DNA from: Archaeoglobales archaeon
GTDB taxonomy: Archaea; Halobacteriota; Archaeoglobi; Archaeoglobales; Archaeoglobaceae
Assembly: GCA_003663055.1 (NCBI GenBank)
Contig: QMZF01000097.1
Coordinates: 1-5,567 of the forward strand
Reading direction: 5' to 3'
DNA length: 5,567 bases
Below the pieces are notes generated by a model. The model ran no database searches, had not been told where the DNA came from, and saw nothing but the letters and a program-made list of their open reading frames with translations. The stretch's first letter is position 1. Each line of letters opens with the position of its first letter. Positions 5,403 to 5,567 of the stretch are shown here, one piece after another. The position numbers and the translations under genes were made by a program.

Positions 5403-5567
5403 TTATTCGATCTCAGGTGGCGGTATGTATTCAGCTTCCTTCTTCGCAGCTTCCTGTATTTCTGGCAATCTTTCCAACACTTTGTCGACTATGTCCAATG
5501 ACTTCTCTTTTGCAATTTCCTCGAATACCGCTCTCCTGAAAGCTACGGGAACATCTTCAATGTATCC
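5403..5567 (-). CDS. C-terminal fragment of an unidentified gene upstream of aprB (cut by window edge)
   Basis: The last 54 residues and the TAA stop of a gene that begins beyond the right edge; no Met occurs inside the fragment. It is charged and probably helical, with FRRAVFEEIAKEKSLDIVDK (10-29), a second helix LPEIQEAAKKEAEY (34-47) and a proline-rich end IPPPEIE. It is not the end of ATP sulfurylase as I remember that protein, which finishes near RPEVAEVI and NPF. In A. fulgidus a small open frame of unknown function lies between sat and aprB, and this fragment may be its counterpart by position. The start VPVAFRRAVFEEIAKE also faintly resembles the short helical domain found at the end of light-independent protochlorophyllide reductase subunits (VPxFVRxxVxxxIExxA). 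Both suggestions are weak. It lies on the same strand as aprBA, with an 80-base gap. Confidence 0.75.
   Translation of the reverse strand, partial: GYIEDVPVAFRRAVFEEIAKEKSLDIVDKVLERLPEIQEAAKKEAEYIPPPEIE

Noticed and set aside
5403..5567. Calling the right-edge fragment ATP sulfurylase (sat)
   Set aside because: sat is expected near aprBA, but the C-terminal sequence does not match the ATP sulfurylase end; the call would rest on position only.
1..5567. CRISPR arrays, insertion sequences, tRNA or rRNA genes
   Set aside because: I saw no regularly spaced repeats, transposase-like reading frame, terminal inverted repeats or structural RNA signatures in the window.

Overview
The window looks like chromosomal DNA from a sulfate-reducing archaeon, most likely a member of the Archaeoglobales. 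The basis is the pair of adenylylsulfate (APS) reductase subunits, which read almost word for word like the Archaeoglobus fulgidus proteins as I remember them. Archaeal promoter geometry supports this: TATA-like boxes lie about 25 bases ahead of start codons in the divergent intergenic region. I cannot name the species.

Layout from left to right. Positions 1-432 (minus strand) hold the first 144 codons of qmoA, the FAD/iron-sulfur subunit of the quinone-interacting complex QmoABC; the rest runs off the left edge. Directly upstream of it, on the same strand, are an unrecognised 280-residue protein (481-1323) and a 73-residue zinc-ribbon protein (1304-1525), which overlap by 20 bases. The 280-residue protein carries what looks like a degenerate protein-kinase fold. 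Across a short divergent region (about 1526-1690) a 312-residue TPR protein runs on the plus strand (1691-2629). A 255-base convergent gap (2630-2884) with T-rich terminator-like tracts at both ends separates it from aprA (2885-4834, minus). aprB follows (4849-5322, minus, start revised to the ATG with a perfect Shine-Dalgarno). Last comes the C-terminal 54 residues of an unidentified upstream gene (5403-5567, minus).

How the genes work together: in dissimilatory sulfate reduction, sulfate is activated to APS by Sat (not visible here). AprAB reduces APS to sulfite and AMP. QmoABC is thought to supply the electrons from menaquinol in the membrane. In many sulfate reducers aprBA is followed directly by qmoABC. 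Here the two blocks lie on the same strand but are split by an oppositely oriented TPR gene and by the zinc-ribbon/kinase-like pair, which sits where it could be co-transcribed with qmoA. That pair, its divergent promoter region and the unidentified gene upstream of aprB are the least explained parts of the window.
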